Of a stretch of DNA of 23,773 nt, positions 15,801 through 23,773 are shown in pieces. The notes under the pieces were generated by a model. That model was given only the letters and a program-made list of their open reading frames with translations, searched no databases and had not been told where the DNA came from. The translations under genes and the position numbers were made by a program. How positions within the stretch are numbered: position 1 is the first letter of the stretch; the number at the start of each line of letters is the position of its first letter. This DNA comes from CAINDZ01 sp964399195 (GTDB lineage Bacteria; Krumholzibacteriota; Krumholzibacteriia; LZORAL124-64-63), in contig CAYNPY010000058.1 of the NCBI GenBank assembly GCA_964399195.1, forward strand, positions 1 to 23,773. The letters run 5' to 3'.

Positions 15801-16000
15801 GCGCCGAGTCCCGCCGCCCGCTGGGCATCGCGGTGGCCGGCGGGGTGCTCCTGTCGACGTTCCTGACGCTGGTCGTGGTGCCGGTCGTCTACTCGCTGCT
15901 GGCGCGCTACACGCAGGCGGTCCGCGGCGCGGAGGCGGCCGTCGAGTCGGCGCCGCCGGCCGGCGCGCCCGCCGACGCCGGCGCCCCGGCCGCGGTCTGA
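12875..16000 (+). CDS. RND-family efflux pump, inner-membrane transporter (AcrB/HAE1-like)
   Basis: This 1041-residue proton-driven pump has the standard RND layout: TM1, a large periplasmic porter loop, TM2-TM6, a central amphipathic stretch, TM7, a second large periplasmic loop and TM8-TM12. The proton-relay residues are present: Asp400 and Asp401 in TM4 (GLVVDDAIVVLEN) and Lys921 in TM10 (GLVTKNAILIVEFA). The N-terminus MKLSEVSIRRPVF and the VREYPETDPP strand are typical of hydrophobe/amphiphile exporters, as opposed to heavy-metal (CusA-type) pumps. The gene overlaps the adaptor by four bases (ATGA). The C-terminus is a short Ala/Pro-rich tail. Likely cargo is drugs, detergents, fatty acids or other amphiphiles; the substrate cannot be read from the sequence. 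No regulator gene is adjacent. Confidence 0.96.
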   Translation: MKLSEVSIRRPVFTIVLSLAIILLGVISYTRLPVREYPETDPPIVSVTTLYRGASPNVVETEITDVLEEQFSTIESVKTITSSSREQGSVITIEFELKRDVDEAANDVRDRVSRVRGALPREAEDPIVAKVDVNAQPVMWIALGSDRHTTLELSDVADRLLKERLQRLPGVGSVIIGGERRYAMRVWLDPMRMASRGLSVQDIERAIRVENAEIPSGRVEGTGREFAVRTRGELDTAEEFGAIIVARRGDDIVRLDEVAAIEIGAEDERTLTRYNGQPAVGLGVVKQKQASTLTAAAAVRGALPELAAMLPEGMRMDVAFDSSRFIDESVHEVRETILIAIALVVLVVLVFLKSLRATIVPVVAIPVSIIGAFILAFALGFTINILTLLALVLAIGLVVDDAIVVLENIYRHLEMGKSRRQAAVDGVREIGFAVIATTIALVAVFIPVAFLTGSVGRLFREFGLTLAFSVALSAFVALTLTPMMCSRMLRPLHTHSGSWASRSFDAFFAGLDRAYARTLRLALRWRAAVILTAVAMLGASAWLLRSLPEELVPVEDRGTAFGIVMAPEGATLEYTDRYMRMVEAQLLPLPERNGLFTATGLGFGGPGRVTNGFAFLNLKPRDERERSQQEIVGGMFPRLLGIPGVLAFLVNPPSLGGNFSSSDIQYVLQAETYEELGAAVGTMLAEAGKLGYLVNLDTDLKLNKPELQIDIDRERAAGLGVSVTDIGSTLEAYLGGRVAGDFKRGAKQYDVILQLQASGRATPDVIEQIYLRGAGGRLVQLANVVNVRETVAPKELNHFNRVRSATITANLAPGTGLGQALTDLDAIWQQKLPDTVKRDLAGGSREFRESKNTLYFMFGLALVFIFLVLAAQFESFIDPLTILLSVPLAVFGALLSLWVFGQSLNIFSRIGLIMLIGLVTKNAILIVEFANQLRAQGRGVREAVAEAAVIRLRPILMTSFSTVFGILPIAIGLGAGAESRRPLGIAVAGGVLLSTFLTLVVVPVVYSLLARYTQAVRGAEAAVESAPPAGAPADAGAPAAV

Positions 16001-16057
16001 GCCCAGCGCGCTGCGGGGCATGGGGTTGGCCGGGCCGGAACCGGCGGCCGGAAACGA

Positions 16058-16084
16058 ACGGGGGCTGTCTCAGGCAGCCCCCGT
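16058..16084 (+). terminator. Hairpin terminator after the RND operon
   Basis: A perfect 10-bp stem, ACGGGGGCTG with CAGCCCCCGT, and a 7-base loop lie 57 bases past the pump stop. It is followed by GTGCTAGTTT, a poor U tract. A second, bulged GC hairpin precedes it at about 16026-16051. It ends 45 bases before hutU and probably separates the two transcription units. Confidence 0.65.
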
Positions 16085-16100
16085 GTGCTAGTTTCACGGG

Positions 16101-16119
16101 GACCGGAACCAACCCGACG
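16101..16119 (+). repeat. Leader motif shared with the selenoprotein gene, copy 1 (upstream of hutU)
   Basis: GACCGGAACCAACCC followed by GACG matches 17 of 19 bases with 19089-19107. Both copies end next to the Shine-Dalgarno sequence of the following gene. Confidence 0.45.
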
Positions 16120-16129
16120 GAGGTGCGCC

Positions 16130-18157
<2,028 letters not shown>

Positions 18158-18161
<4 letters not shown>

Positions 18162-19090
18162 CGATGGAAGCAAGGCCGGAGAAGCTGGGACGCCCGAAAG
18201 TTGCGGCGCTCGACGAGGTCCTGGGCTTGCCGTTCAAGGTGCTCGACGACGGCCTGGTGCGCGTGGTCGACTACATGGGCGACGACGCGGCCATCGTGCA
18301 GGCCGCGCGCGTGAGCTACGGCGCCGGCACGAAGGCCGTCTCGGACGACCGCGGGCTCATCCGCTACCTGGTGCAGCACCGCCACACGACGCCGCTGGAG
18401 ATGTGCGAGCTGAAGCTGCACGTGCGCGTGCCCATGGACGCGTGGCGGCAGTGGATCCGGCACAGGACGGCCTCTGTGAACGAGGTCAGTTCCCGGTATT
18501 CGGTGGTGACGGACGCTGCGCAGCGGACCGCCCCCGGCGCCTGGCGCCTGCAGAGCGCCGACAACAAGCAGGGCAGCTGCGGCCTGGCCGACGGGTCGCT
18601 CGGCGAGGCGCTGTCGGCCGGCGAGCGCGAACTGCAGCAGCACGCGCGCCGCGTCTACGAGGAGCGCCTGGCCGCCGGCATCGCCCGCGAGCAGGCCCGC
18701 AAGGACCTGCCGCTCTCGACCTACACCGAGGCCTACTGGAAGATCGACCTGCACAACCTGCTGCACTTCCTGGCCCTGCGGATGGACCCGCACGCGCAGC
18801 AGGAGATCCGCGCCTACGCCGACGTGATCGGCCGCGAGATCGTCGCCCGCTGGGTGCCCCTGGCCTGGGAGGCGTTCGCGGACTTCCGGCTGGGCGCGGT
18901 CACGCACTCGCGCCTGGAACAGGCCGTGCTGGCCGCCGTGGGCGGCGGCGACCGCGAGGCCGCCGTGGACATCGCCCGCGCGTCCGGCTGGCTGAATCCG
19001 GCGAAGGACGGCGGGCTGGCCCGCAACCGCGAGCGCACCGAGTGCGAACAGAAGCTGCGGGCGCTCAACCTGGAGATACCCTGGCAGTGA
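18158..19090 (+). CDS. thyX: Flavin-dependent thymidylate synthase
   Basis: This 310-residue enzyme makes dTMP from dUMP using 5,10-methylene-tetrahydrofolate, FAD and NAD(P)H; it is the ThyA-independent route to thymidylate. The signature RHRTASVNEVSSRYS starts at residue 101 and contains the ThyX motif RHRxxSxNExSxRY. HTTPLE at 76-81 and the C-terminal ARKDLPLSTYTEAYWKID block with HFLALR are also typical. The length is at the upper end of the family. The ATG at 18158 overlaps the hutU stop by four bases; a second ATG at 18164 is possible, and both have only a weak GGGA ribosome site, which suggests coupling to hutU translation. An open frame running from before hutU through the Ns into this gene is an artefact of the gap length. 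Confidence 0.96.
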
Positions 19091-19107
19091 CCGGGACCAA
19101 CCCCACG
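19089..19107 (+). repeat. Leader motif shared with hutU, copy 2 (upstream of the selenoprotein gene)
   Basis: GACCGGGACCAACCC followed by CACG, 17/19 identical to 16101-16119. It begins in the thyX stop codon and runs up to the AAGGAGG ribosome site of the next gene. Confidence 0.45.
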
Positions 19108-19121
19108 CAAGGAGGGCCGCC

Positions 19122-19469
19122 ATGGCCAAGCGCATCGACTGGTACTACCACCGGAACGGCTGAACGAGCTGCACGCGATCGCAGGGGTTCCTTGCGGATC
19201 ATGACTTGAAGATCGCCGAACAGGTCAGCGCCGGGCGCAAGCTGGGCGCTGACGAGGCCCGCGCCCTGGTCAAGGGCAAGAAGAGGCTGCTGGTCATGAA
19301 GGGCCCGAAGGTGGCCGTCTTCGACCTGACGACCAGCCCGCCGAAGGACGCGGAGCTGCTGGAACACCTGTTGGGCGCGACCGGCAACCTGCGGGCGCCC
19401 GTCGTGGTCAGCGGCGGCACCGTGCTGGTCGGCTTCAACGCCGACGTCTACACCGACGAGCTGGGCTGA
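19122..19469 (+). CDS. Probable selenoprotein: ArsC/glutaredoxin-like thioredoxin-fold protein with in-frame UGA (Sec14)
   Basis: An ATG at 19122, 6 bases after a perfect AAGGAGG, opens a frame that meets TGA at 19161-19163 after 13 codons and continues in the same frame to a TGA at 19467. Read with selenocysteine at codon 14, the product is 115 residues. It has a first beta strand (RIDWYYHRNG), a U-T-S-C redox motif (Sec14 and Cys17) and a helix (TRSQGFLADHDL). A strand-helix-strand core follows, then a likely cis-proline (Pro93, in NLRAPVVV) and a closing strand and helix (VLVGFNADVYTDEL). This is the thioredoxin-fold layout of ArsC/Spx and glutaredoxin relatives, in which the UGA position is the catalytic Cys of CxxC. 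A SECIS-like hairpin follows the UGA. The likely role is a thiol or selenol oxidoreductase; the substrate is unknown. It lies 31 bases after thyX. Alternatives are a TGC-to-TGA error or mutation (pseudogene); a separate TTG-started gene for the 3' part lacks a ribosome site and the active site. Confidence 0.78.
19177..19200 (+). promoter_or_regulatory. SECIS-like stem-loop downstream of the in-frame UGA
   Basis: GATC (19177-19180) pairs with GATC (19197-19200). GCA (19181-19183) pairs with TGC (19193-19195), leaving G19196 bulged. GG (19184-19185) pairs with CC (19190-19191), leaving U19192 bulged. The apical loop is GGUU (19186-19189). The loop begins 22 bases after the UGA, within the range known for bacterial SECIS elements, and contains the G-U that SelB recognises in E. 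coli fdhF. In fdhF the bulged U is on the 5' side, here on the 3' side. Confidence 0.6.
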
Positions 19470-19491
19470 GCGGCGGCCAGCGTGACCGCGG

Positions 19492-19524
19492 GACGGCCGC
19501 CGGGCGTGCAACCCGGCGGCCGTC
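19492..19524 (+). terminator. Perfect 13-bp hairpin after the selenoprotein gene
   Basis: GACGGCCGCCGGG (19492-19504) and CCCGGCGGCCGTC (19512-19524) form a perfect stem with a 7-base loop, 22 bases past the stop. A smaller CGTCG/CGACG hairpin follows. There is no U tract, so it is a probable transcript end rather than a textbook intrinsic terminator. The rest of the gap to 19615 also holds the palindrome CGACGGCCGTCG. Confidence 0.55.
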
Positions 19525-19615
19525 GACGTCGTAGGACGACGGTTACCTGTCCCCGCCCGGGAACGGCGCGCCCGACGGCCGTCGCCCGGCTTTACCCCTT
19601 CCGGAAAGGGCGCCC

Positions 19616-20794
19616 ATGCCGACCGGGACCACACGCCGCGACTTCCTCCGCTATACCGCCCTGACGGGCACCGCCCTCGGGCTGGCCGGACTGGTCCCCT
19701 GGGGGCGCGGCGCCTGGGCCGGCGAGCCCGGCGCCGCCGCGGCGCCCCTGAAGGTCCTGATCCTGGGCGGCACCGGCCAGACCGGCCCGCACCTGATCGA
19801 GGAGCTGCGCCGCCGCGGGCACACGGTGACGATGTTCAATCGCGGCACGCGCTCGGAGGAGTTGTTCCCCGACGTCGAGTGCCTGATCGGCGACCGCCAG
19901 CCCGAGCCCGGCGACGGCCTCAAGGCGCTGGAGGCGGAGATCGCCGGCGGGCGGCGCTGGGACATCTGCATCGACATCTGGCCGCAGATCCCGCGCATCG
20001 TCGAGAACACCGCCGTGCTGCTGAAGGGTCACGTCGGCCACTACATGTTCGTCTCGTCGATCTCCGTGTACGTCGACTTCGCCACCCCGGGTGCCGACGA
20101 GGATTATCCCGTGGGCCAGGCGCCGGACGCCGACACCACCGAGTACACCGACGAGCTGTTCGGCCCGTTCAAGGCCGAGTGCGAGAATCGCGTGCGCAAG
20201 CACTATCCGGACAACCACACGATCTTCCGGCCGGGATTGATCGTGGGCCCGCGCGACGCCAGCTTCCGCGGCGGCTACTGGCCCGTGCGCGTCAGGCGCG
20301 GCGGCGAGGTGCTGGCGCCAGGCGACGGCAGCACGGCGATCCAGATCATCGACGGGCGCGACCTGACGGCGTTCGAGGTCCTCTGCATGGAGCGGCGGAC
20401 CGGCGGCACCTTCGACGTGACCGGTCCGAACCCCGCGACGCCGCTGACCATGCGCGGCTATCTGGAGACCTGCCGGCAGGCCGGCGGCAGCGACGCCGTG
20501 TTCACGTGGGTGGACAACGCCTTCCTGGGCGAGCACGGGGTGGGTCCCTGGCGCGACATGCCGTGCTGGCTGCCGGAGGAGGAGGCTGATTACGCCGGCT
20601 TCGGCAAGCGCAGCCTGGCCCGCGCGATGGCGGCGGGACTGGCGCACCGCCCGCTCGTCGATACCGTGCGCGACACCCTGGCCTGGTACGACGGGCTGCC
20701 GGACGACCGGCGGGAGGCGGTCACCAAGCGCGCGGGCCTGGCGCCGGAGAAGGAGGCCGAGGTGCTGAAGGCCTGGCACGCGAAGCACGGTTGA
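19616..20794 (+). CDS. Tat-exported SDR-like NAD(P)-binding epimerase/dehydratase-family protein
   Basis: This 392-residue protein has a twin-arginine signal (TRRDFLR at residues 6-12, then a hydrophobic stretch and cleavage around AWAG). Export folded with bound cofactor to the periplasm is therefore expected. The mature part begins with a Rossmann strand and GGTGQTG at 51-57, as in extended short-chain dehydrogenases (NAD-dependent epimerase/dehydratase family). FVSSISVY matches the conserved strand that follows the cofactor domain. At the usual YxxxK catalytic site the sequence is FGPFK (Phe182, Lys186), so the catalytic tyrosine appears lost. RPGLIVGPRD marks the substrate-side region. 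AAAGGG lies about 6 bases before the ATG. The substrate is unknown; it may be a modified or non-classical SDR. It follows the selenoprotein gene by 146 bases. Confidence 0.88.
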   Translation: MPTGTTRRDFLRYTALTGTALGLAGLVPWGRGAWAGEPGAAAAPLKVLILGGTGQTGPHLIEELRRRGHTVTMFNRGTRSEELFPDVECLIGDRQPEPGDGLKALEAEIAGGRRWDICIDIWPQIPRIVENTAVLLKGHVGHYMFVSSISVYVDFATPGADEDYPVGQAPDADTTEYTDELFGPFKAECENRVRKHYPDNHTIFRPGLIVGPRDASFRGGYWPVRVRRGGEVLAPGDGSTAIQIIDGRDLTAFEVLCMERRTGGTFDVTGPNPATPLTMRGYLETCRQAGGSDAVFTWVDNAFLGEHGVGPWRDMPCWLPEEEADYAGFGKRSLARAMAAGLAHRPLVDTVRDTLAWYDGLPDDRREAVTKRAGLAPEKEAEVLKAWHAKHG

Positions 20795-20844
20795 CGCCGG
20801 ACCGGCCCCGGAGCGAAGATGAGGGTCCGTCCGCGATCCCGGTC

Positions 20845-20860
20845 GCGGCGGGCCCGCCGC
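20845..20860. other. Perfect 16-bp palindrome between the SDR gene and the small lipoprotein gene
   Basis: GCGGCGGGCCCGCCGC is a perfect inverted repeat in the 125-base gap, about 60 bases before the lipoprotein start. With no loop bases it would not make a good hairpin, so it may be a protein-binding site. Palindromes like this are fairly common in very GC-rich DNA. Confidence 0.3.
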
Positions 20861-20919
20861 CCCCGGGACCGCGGCCTGCCGACGCCGGCGCCCCGCGCGC
20901 CGACGCGAAGGAGGCCGAC

Positions 20920-21402
20920 ATGTCGCGTACGCCCATGATCCCCGCCATATCGCGCCCGCTCTTGCTGCTGGTCCTTCTGGCGAGCGCCGTGCTCCTGCCG
21001 GCGGGCTGCTCCGACGACGATCCGGTCGAACCGCCCTCGGTCGAGAACTTCGCCCGTAACTGGCACCTGACCTCCTGCGTGTACCGCAGCGTGGCCAACA
21101 GCGCGGTCAGCGTCGACCTGGTCGCCTCCGGCTGGGTGATCGACCTCGTCGTGAACGACAACGGGCGGCTTCGCTACGCGTGGACGCCGCCGGGCGGGGT
21201 CCTGGACTTCTGGGACGGCAGCTGGGCGGTCGACGGCGCGGCGCTGGTCGTCACGCGCGACGGCTTCGGGTTCAGCTGGGAGTTCGAGGCGCAGGTCCAG
21301 GAATCGACGATGTCGCTGTCCGGAGCGCAGGCCGAGTACGATTTCGACGCGGACGGAACGCCCGAGGCCGCGACCTGGAGCCTGGCGGGGACGCACGATT
21401 GA
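20920..21402 (+). CDS. Small lipoprotein, possible lipocalin-like fold
   Basis: This 160-residue predicted lipoprotein has a long hydrophobic signal (LLLLVLLASAVLLPAGC) with Cys30 as the lipidation site, followed by an acidic linker (SDDDPVEPP). The mature domain of about 120 residues starts NWHLTSCVYRSV and is built from short alternating strands (VIDLVVNDNGRLRYAW, GSWAVDGAALVVTRDG, SWEFEAQVQESTMSLSG). It ends with a DFDADGTPEAATW segment that may bind Ca2+. The opening W-x-L-T-S and the strand pattern resemble lipocalin-like bacterial lipoproteins, but I do not recognise a specific family. The ATG at 20920 is preferred because AAGGAGG lies 5 bases upstream; an in-frame extension upstream lacks any ribosome site. 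It is convergent with the methyltransferase gene, only 19 bases away. Confidence 0.82.
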   Translation: MSRTPMIPAISRPLLLLVLLASAVLLPAGCSDDDPVEPPSVENFARNWHLTSCVYRSVANSAVSVDLVASGWVIDLVVNDNGRLRYAWTPPGGVLDFWDGSWAVDGAALVVTRDGFGFSWEFEAQVQESTMSLSGAQAEYDFDADGTPEAATWSLAGTHD

Positions 21403-21421
21403 CGCGCGTCGCCGCCGGACG

Positions 21422-22615
21422 TCAGTCCGCGCGGCAGACCAGGCCCTTGAGGTAGGCCCCTTCGGGAAAGCTCAGCAGCACGGGGTGGTCGTCGGCCTGG
21501 CCCAGGCGCTCGACCATCTGCAGCCGCCGTCCGGCGTCCAGCGCCGCGTCGGCGACGATCTTCTGGAAGAGGTCGGCCTCGAGCAATCCGGAACAGGAGA
21601 ATGTCACCAGCACGCCGCCGGGCGCCAGCAGCTTGAGCGCCTGCAGGTTGATGTCCTTGTAGCCGCGGCAGCCGCGCGGCAGGTGCTGCCGGCTCTCGAC
21701 GAACTTGGGCGGGTCCAGCACCACCAGGTCGAAACGCCGCCCCTCCTGCTGCCACTGGCGCAGGCGCGTGAAGGCGTCCGCCTCCACGCACTCCCAGCGC
21801 GCCGGTTCGAAACCGTTCATTTCGCCGTGCCGGTCGGCCAGCGCCAGCGCGGCGCCGGACGCCTCCAGGTGCGTGACGTGCTCCGCGCCGCCCCGCAGCG
21901 CCGCCAGCCCGAAGCCGCCCGTGTAGGCGAAGCAGTTCAGGACGCGCCGGCCGGCCGCTAGGGCGGCGACCTTCGCGCGCGCGGGCCGCTGGTCCAGATA
22001 GAAGCCGGTCTTGTGGCCCTGCCTGACGTCGACCAGCAGGCGCACGCCGCTTTCGCGGATCTCCACCAGTTCGGGAGCCTCGCGTCCGCGCCAGTGCCCC
22101 GCGCGCACGGGCAGCCCCTCCTTGATCCGCACGTCGGCGTCCGAGCGCTCGTGGAGGCCGGCGCAGCCGGTCGCCGCCAGCAGCGCGTCGGCCAGGTCCT
22201 CGCGCCAGCGCTCGGCGCCGGCCGCCAGGATCTGCGCGACCAGCTGGTCGCCGTAGCGGTCCACGATCAGCCCGGGCAGGCCGTCGTTCTCGGCGTGCAC
22301 CAGACGGCGCGCCCAGGGTCCGCCCTCGTCGGGCGCGCCGCGGCGTTCCACGGCGCGCGCGACCTGCGCCGCGAGGAACGCGGCGTCGATCCCCTGGTGG
22401 GGATCGAAGGTCCACAGGCGGACACGGATCTGCGAGTGCGGCGAGTAGGCCCCCACCCCCAGCGGCACGCCGTTGGCGCCCACCACGGTCACGGTGTCCC
22501 CGGCATTGGGCGTGCCGGTCACGCGGGCGATGGCCCCCGAGAACACCCACGGGTGCCAGCGCCGCAGCGACTTGTCGCGGCCCGGCTTCAGATGGACGAC
22601 AGGGGCGCCGCTCAC
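21422..22615 (-). CDS. Class I SAM-dependent rRNA methyltransferase, RlmI-like (23S rRNA m5C)
   Basis: This 397-residue cytoplasmic enzyme has the RlmI/RlmK layout: an N-terminal PUA domain (about residues 5-75, with RRWHPWVFSGAI), a middle domain, and a C-terminal Rossmann methyltransferase. Visible motifs are HKTGFYLDQR (201-210), the SAM-binding NCFAYTGGF (227-235), the acidic Glu251 in HLEAS, DPPKF (301-305) and FSCSG (339-343), whose cysteine is the likely nucleophile for 5-methylcytosine formation. E. coli RlmI methylates C1962 of 23S rRNA. The GTG start at 22613-22615 overlaps the upstream gene's TGA (GTGA), so the start is set by translational coupling. Confidence 0.92.
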   Translation of the reverse strand: MSGAPVVHLKPGRDKSLRRWHPWVFSGAIARVTGTPNAGDTVTVVGANGVPLGVGAYSPHSQIRVRLWTFDPHQGIDAAFLAAQVARAVERRGAPDEGGPWARRLVHAENDGLPGLIVDRYGDQLVAQILAAGAERWREDLADALLAATGCAGLHERSDADVRIKEGLPVRAGHWRGREAPELVEIRESGVRLLVDVRQGHKTGFYLDQRPARAKVAALAAGRRVLNCFAYTGGFGLAALRGGAEHVTHLEASGAALALADRHGEMNGFEPARWECVEADAFTRLRQWQQEGRRFDLVVLDPPKFVESRQHLPRGCRGYKDINLQALKLLAPGGVLVTFSCSGLLEADLFQKIVADAALDAGRRLQMVERLGQADDHPVLLSFPEGAYLKGLVCRAD

Positions 22616-23562
22616 GGGACCAGCCGGACGACGACGGGCAGGTGGTCGCTCACGAATCTGTCGTAGCTGGGCCAGCCGCCGGCAATGAAGGTGTGCAGCG
22701 GGACCACCGTCGTCGCGGAGCCCGGACTCGCCAGCGCCGGGAACAACTCGTCCGTGACCAGAATGTGGTCCAGGTGGCTGGGCCAGCCGGGATACGACCA
22801 ACCCGAGCTTGGCCCCTGCGCGATGGCCATGTCGACGAATCGCCACGATTCGGGCTGGTCGAGGAAATTCTGGAACACGTTGTCTTCCGGGGCGTCGGTC
22901 AATTCGTCATTCATGTCGCCGACGATGAACACGCGCAGGTCGGGGTACTGCGCATTCACGTACTCCTCCAGCAACAGGCACGACTCGCGTCGCCTGGCCT
23001 CGTCCGACGAACCGTTGTCCTGGGCCTTGAGATGCACGGCGATGACGACGATCGGGATGCCGTTCCAGGTCGCCTCCATGGCATACGGAATGCGCAGGAA
23101 GGTGTCTTCGTACGCATTGAGGATGTGTCCGGCGCTCTCGAACTGGAGCCCGCCGTCGGTGCGGAAGAGGAAGCCGATGTTGATGTAGGAATCGGTGTTC
23201 TGGTAACGGCCGTCCCAACCCGGAAGCCTTGCCACCAGCTGTTCGAACGCCGGACCACCGCCATTCTCGTTGGAGATTTCCTGGATGGCGAGGATGTCCA
23301 CCTGCATGCCTTCGACGGCTTGTGCGACCAGATCGACGGTCGTCGGCGTGCCCTGGACATAGGAAGGCAGGCGCGACGTGTACTTGGGGAAGGCCTCGAT
23401 GTTCCAGGTGGCGACTTCGAGCGTGGTGTCGGTCCCCACCTTCGCCGCCGCGAACGGGTTGGCCGGCGGCGGCGCCACGGACTTCTCCGTCTGGCCGCAA
23501 CCGCCCGCCGCGAGCAGGGCCGCCAGGACACCCGTCAGGGGCCATCCGAACCTCGGGTTCAT
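22612..23562 (-). CDS. Endonuclease/exonuclease/phosphatase-family lipoprotein
   Basis: This 316-residue predicted lipoprotein has a signal ending at Cys22 (LLAAGGC) and an EEP metal-dependent phosphohydrolase domain from about residue 47 to the end. Catalytic motifs appear in order: TWNIEAF (Asn54), QEI (Glu95), HLKAQ (His177), VGDMNDE (Asp216, Asn218), SHLDHI (Asp265) and SDHLPV (Asp306, His307). Such enzymes cleave phosphodiesters in DNA, RNA, lipids or inositol phosphates. The lipid anchor and export suggest extracytoplasmic nucleic acid or phospholipid as substrate, which is inference. The ATG at 23562 (GAAAGG about 10 bases upstream) is preferred to the in-frame extension to 23601, which lacks a signal-peptide start. 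It lies 39 bases after the MFS gene. Confidence 0.92.
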   Translation of the reverse strand: MNPRFGWPLTGVLAALLAAGGCGQTEKSVAPPPANPFAAAKVGTDTTLEVATWNIEAFPKYTSRLPSYVQGTPTTVDLVAQAVEGMQVDILAIQEISNENGGGPAFEQLVARLPGWDGRYQNTDSYINIGFLFRTDGGLQFESAGHILNAYEDTFLRIPYAMEATWNGIPIVVIAVHLKAQDNGSSDEARRRESCLLLEEYVNAQYPDLRVFIVGDMNDELTDAPEDNVFQNFLDQPESWRFVDMAIAQGPSSGWSYPGWPSHLDHILVTDELFPALASPGSATTVVPLHTFIAGGWPSYDRFVSDHLPVVVRLVP

Positions 23563-23601
23563 CGATCGTGTCGCCTTTCGGACCGCAGGGTGTGCCGGCA
23601 A

Positions 23602-23773
23602 TTATGCACCGGTCGTGCCGGCGGCGCCAGCGGCCGGCGCCAGGGGCCCGACACCCGCCCGCGCCGGCACCCGGATCCGCAGGCAGACGAAGAACCCCGC
23701 CAGGGCCAGCGCCCCGGCCAGGAGGAACACCCACTGGTGCCCGTACTGTTCCCAGAGCCAACCCGAGAGGATC
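23602..23773 (-). CDS. C-terminal end of an MFS-type transporter (cut by window edge)
   Basis: The last ~56 codons of a membrane protein are visible, ending at TAA (23602-23604). They read SGWLWEQYGHQWVFLLAGAL and continue with a hydrophobic helix, then a basic residue cluster (CLRIRVPAR) and an Ala/Gly-rich tail. The G-W-x-W-E-x-Y-G-x-x-W-x-F loop before the last TM helix is characteristic of the final repeat of major facilitator transporters. The substrate cannot be assigned from this fragment. It is on the same strand and close upstream of the EEP lipoprotein, so the three genes may form one transcript. Confidence 0.72.
   Translation of the reverse strand, partial: ILSGWLWEQYGHQWVFLLAGALALAGFFVCLRIRVPARAGVGPLAPAAGAAGTTGA

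Noticed and set aside
19122..19163. 13-residue leader peptide with a strong ribosome site
   Set aside because: The frame continues past the TGA into matching protein sequence with a SECIS-like hairpin, so a separate leader peptide is the less economical reading.
19206..19469. Stand-alone 87-codon gene starting at TTG
   Set aside because: There is no ribosome site, and it lacks the first strand and redox motif that are present in frame just upstream across the TGA.
19467..19664. Readthrough of the second TGA, whose frame also stays open and is followed by a hairpin with GU in its loop
   Set aside because: The protein already ends at the expected family length. The next residues are a low-complexity Arg/Pro-rich run typical of noncoding GC-rich DNA.

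Overview
The window is a very GC-rich (about 70% by eye), gene-dense chromosomal stretch from a Gram-negative bacterium. A TolC-type outer-membrane protein, several lipobox lipoproteins and a Tat-exported enzyme show two membranes. A run of 10 Ns at 17835-17844 marks a draft, probably metagenome-assembled, scaffold. A membrane pyrophosphatase, two-subunit class I fumarase, flavin-dependent thymidylate synthase, the long form of urocanase and a probable selenoprotein together suggest a deep-branching, high-GC lineage, for example of the FCB/Krumholzibacteria-Eisenbacteria kind. That placement is inference. No rRNA, tRNA, CRISPR or insertion sequence was seen.

Layout. (1) 1-4606, minus strand: the 5' part of hppA, then a tandem-FKBP lipoprotein, and further upstream an operon of fumarase alpha, fumarase beta and a Wzz-like two-TM coiled-coil protein. 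The fumarase operon has a clear sigma70-type promoter at 4668-4696. (2) 4784-8185, plus strand: a saccharopine-dehydrogenase-family oxidoreductase and an S9 prolyl-oligopeptidase lipoprotein. (3) 8235-9910, minus strand: signal peptidase I and an EamA/DMT transporter. (4) 10150-16000, plus strand: a complete tripartite RND efflux operon (TolC-like protein, adaptor, AcrB-like pump), closed by a strong hairpin. (5) 16130-19469, plus strand: urocanate hydratase (split only by the N gap), thyX overlapping it by 4 bases, and a 115-codon thioredoxin-fold gene with an in-frame TGA. (6) 19616-21402, plus strand: a Tat-exported SDR-like protein and a small lipoprotein. (7) 21422-23773, minus strand: the end of an MFS transporter, an endonuclease/exonuclease/phosphatase lipoprotein and an RlmI-like rRNA methyltransferase coupled by a GTGA overlap.

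Main discovery. Positions 19122-19469 read as one ArsC/glutaredoxin-like protein if the TGA at 19161 is decoded as selenocysteine, giving a U-T-S-C redox motif. The TGA is followed at the expected distance by a hairpin with a GGUU apical loop that resembles a bacterial SECIS. Ordinary gene calling would lose the gene or report only an 87-codon fragment with no catalytic site. Other points of interest: a terminator-like hairpin in the presumed hppA leader, a leader sequence shared by hutU and the selenoprotein gene, a Wzz-like gene inside a fumarase operon, and an SDR whose catalytic tyrosine is replaced by phenylalanine.
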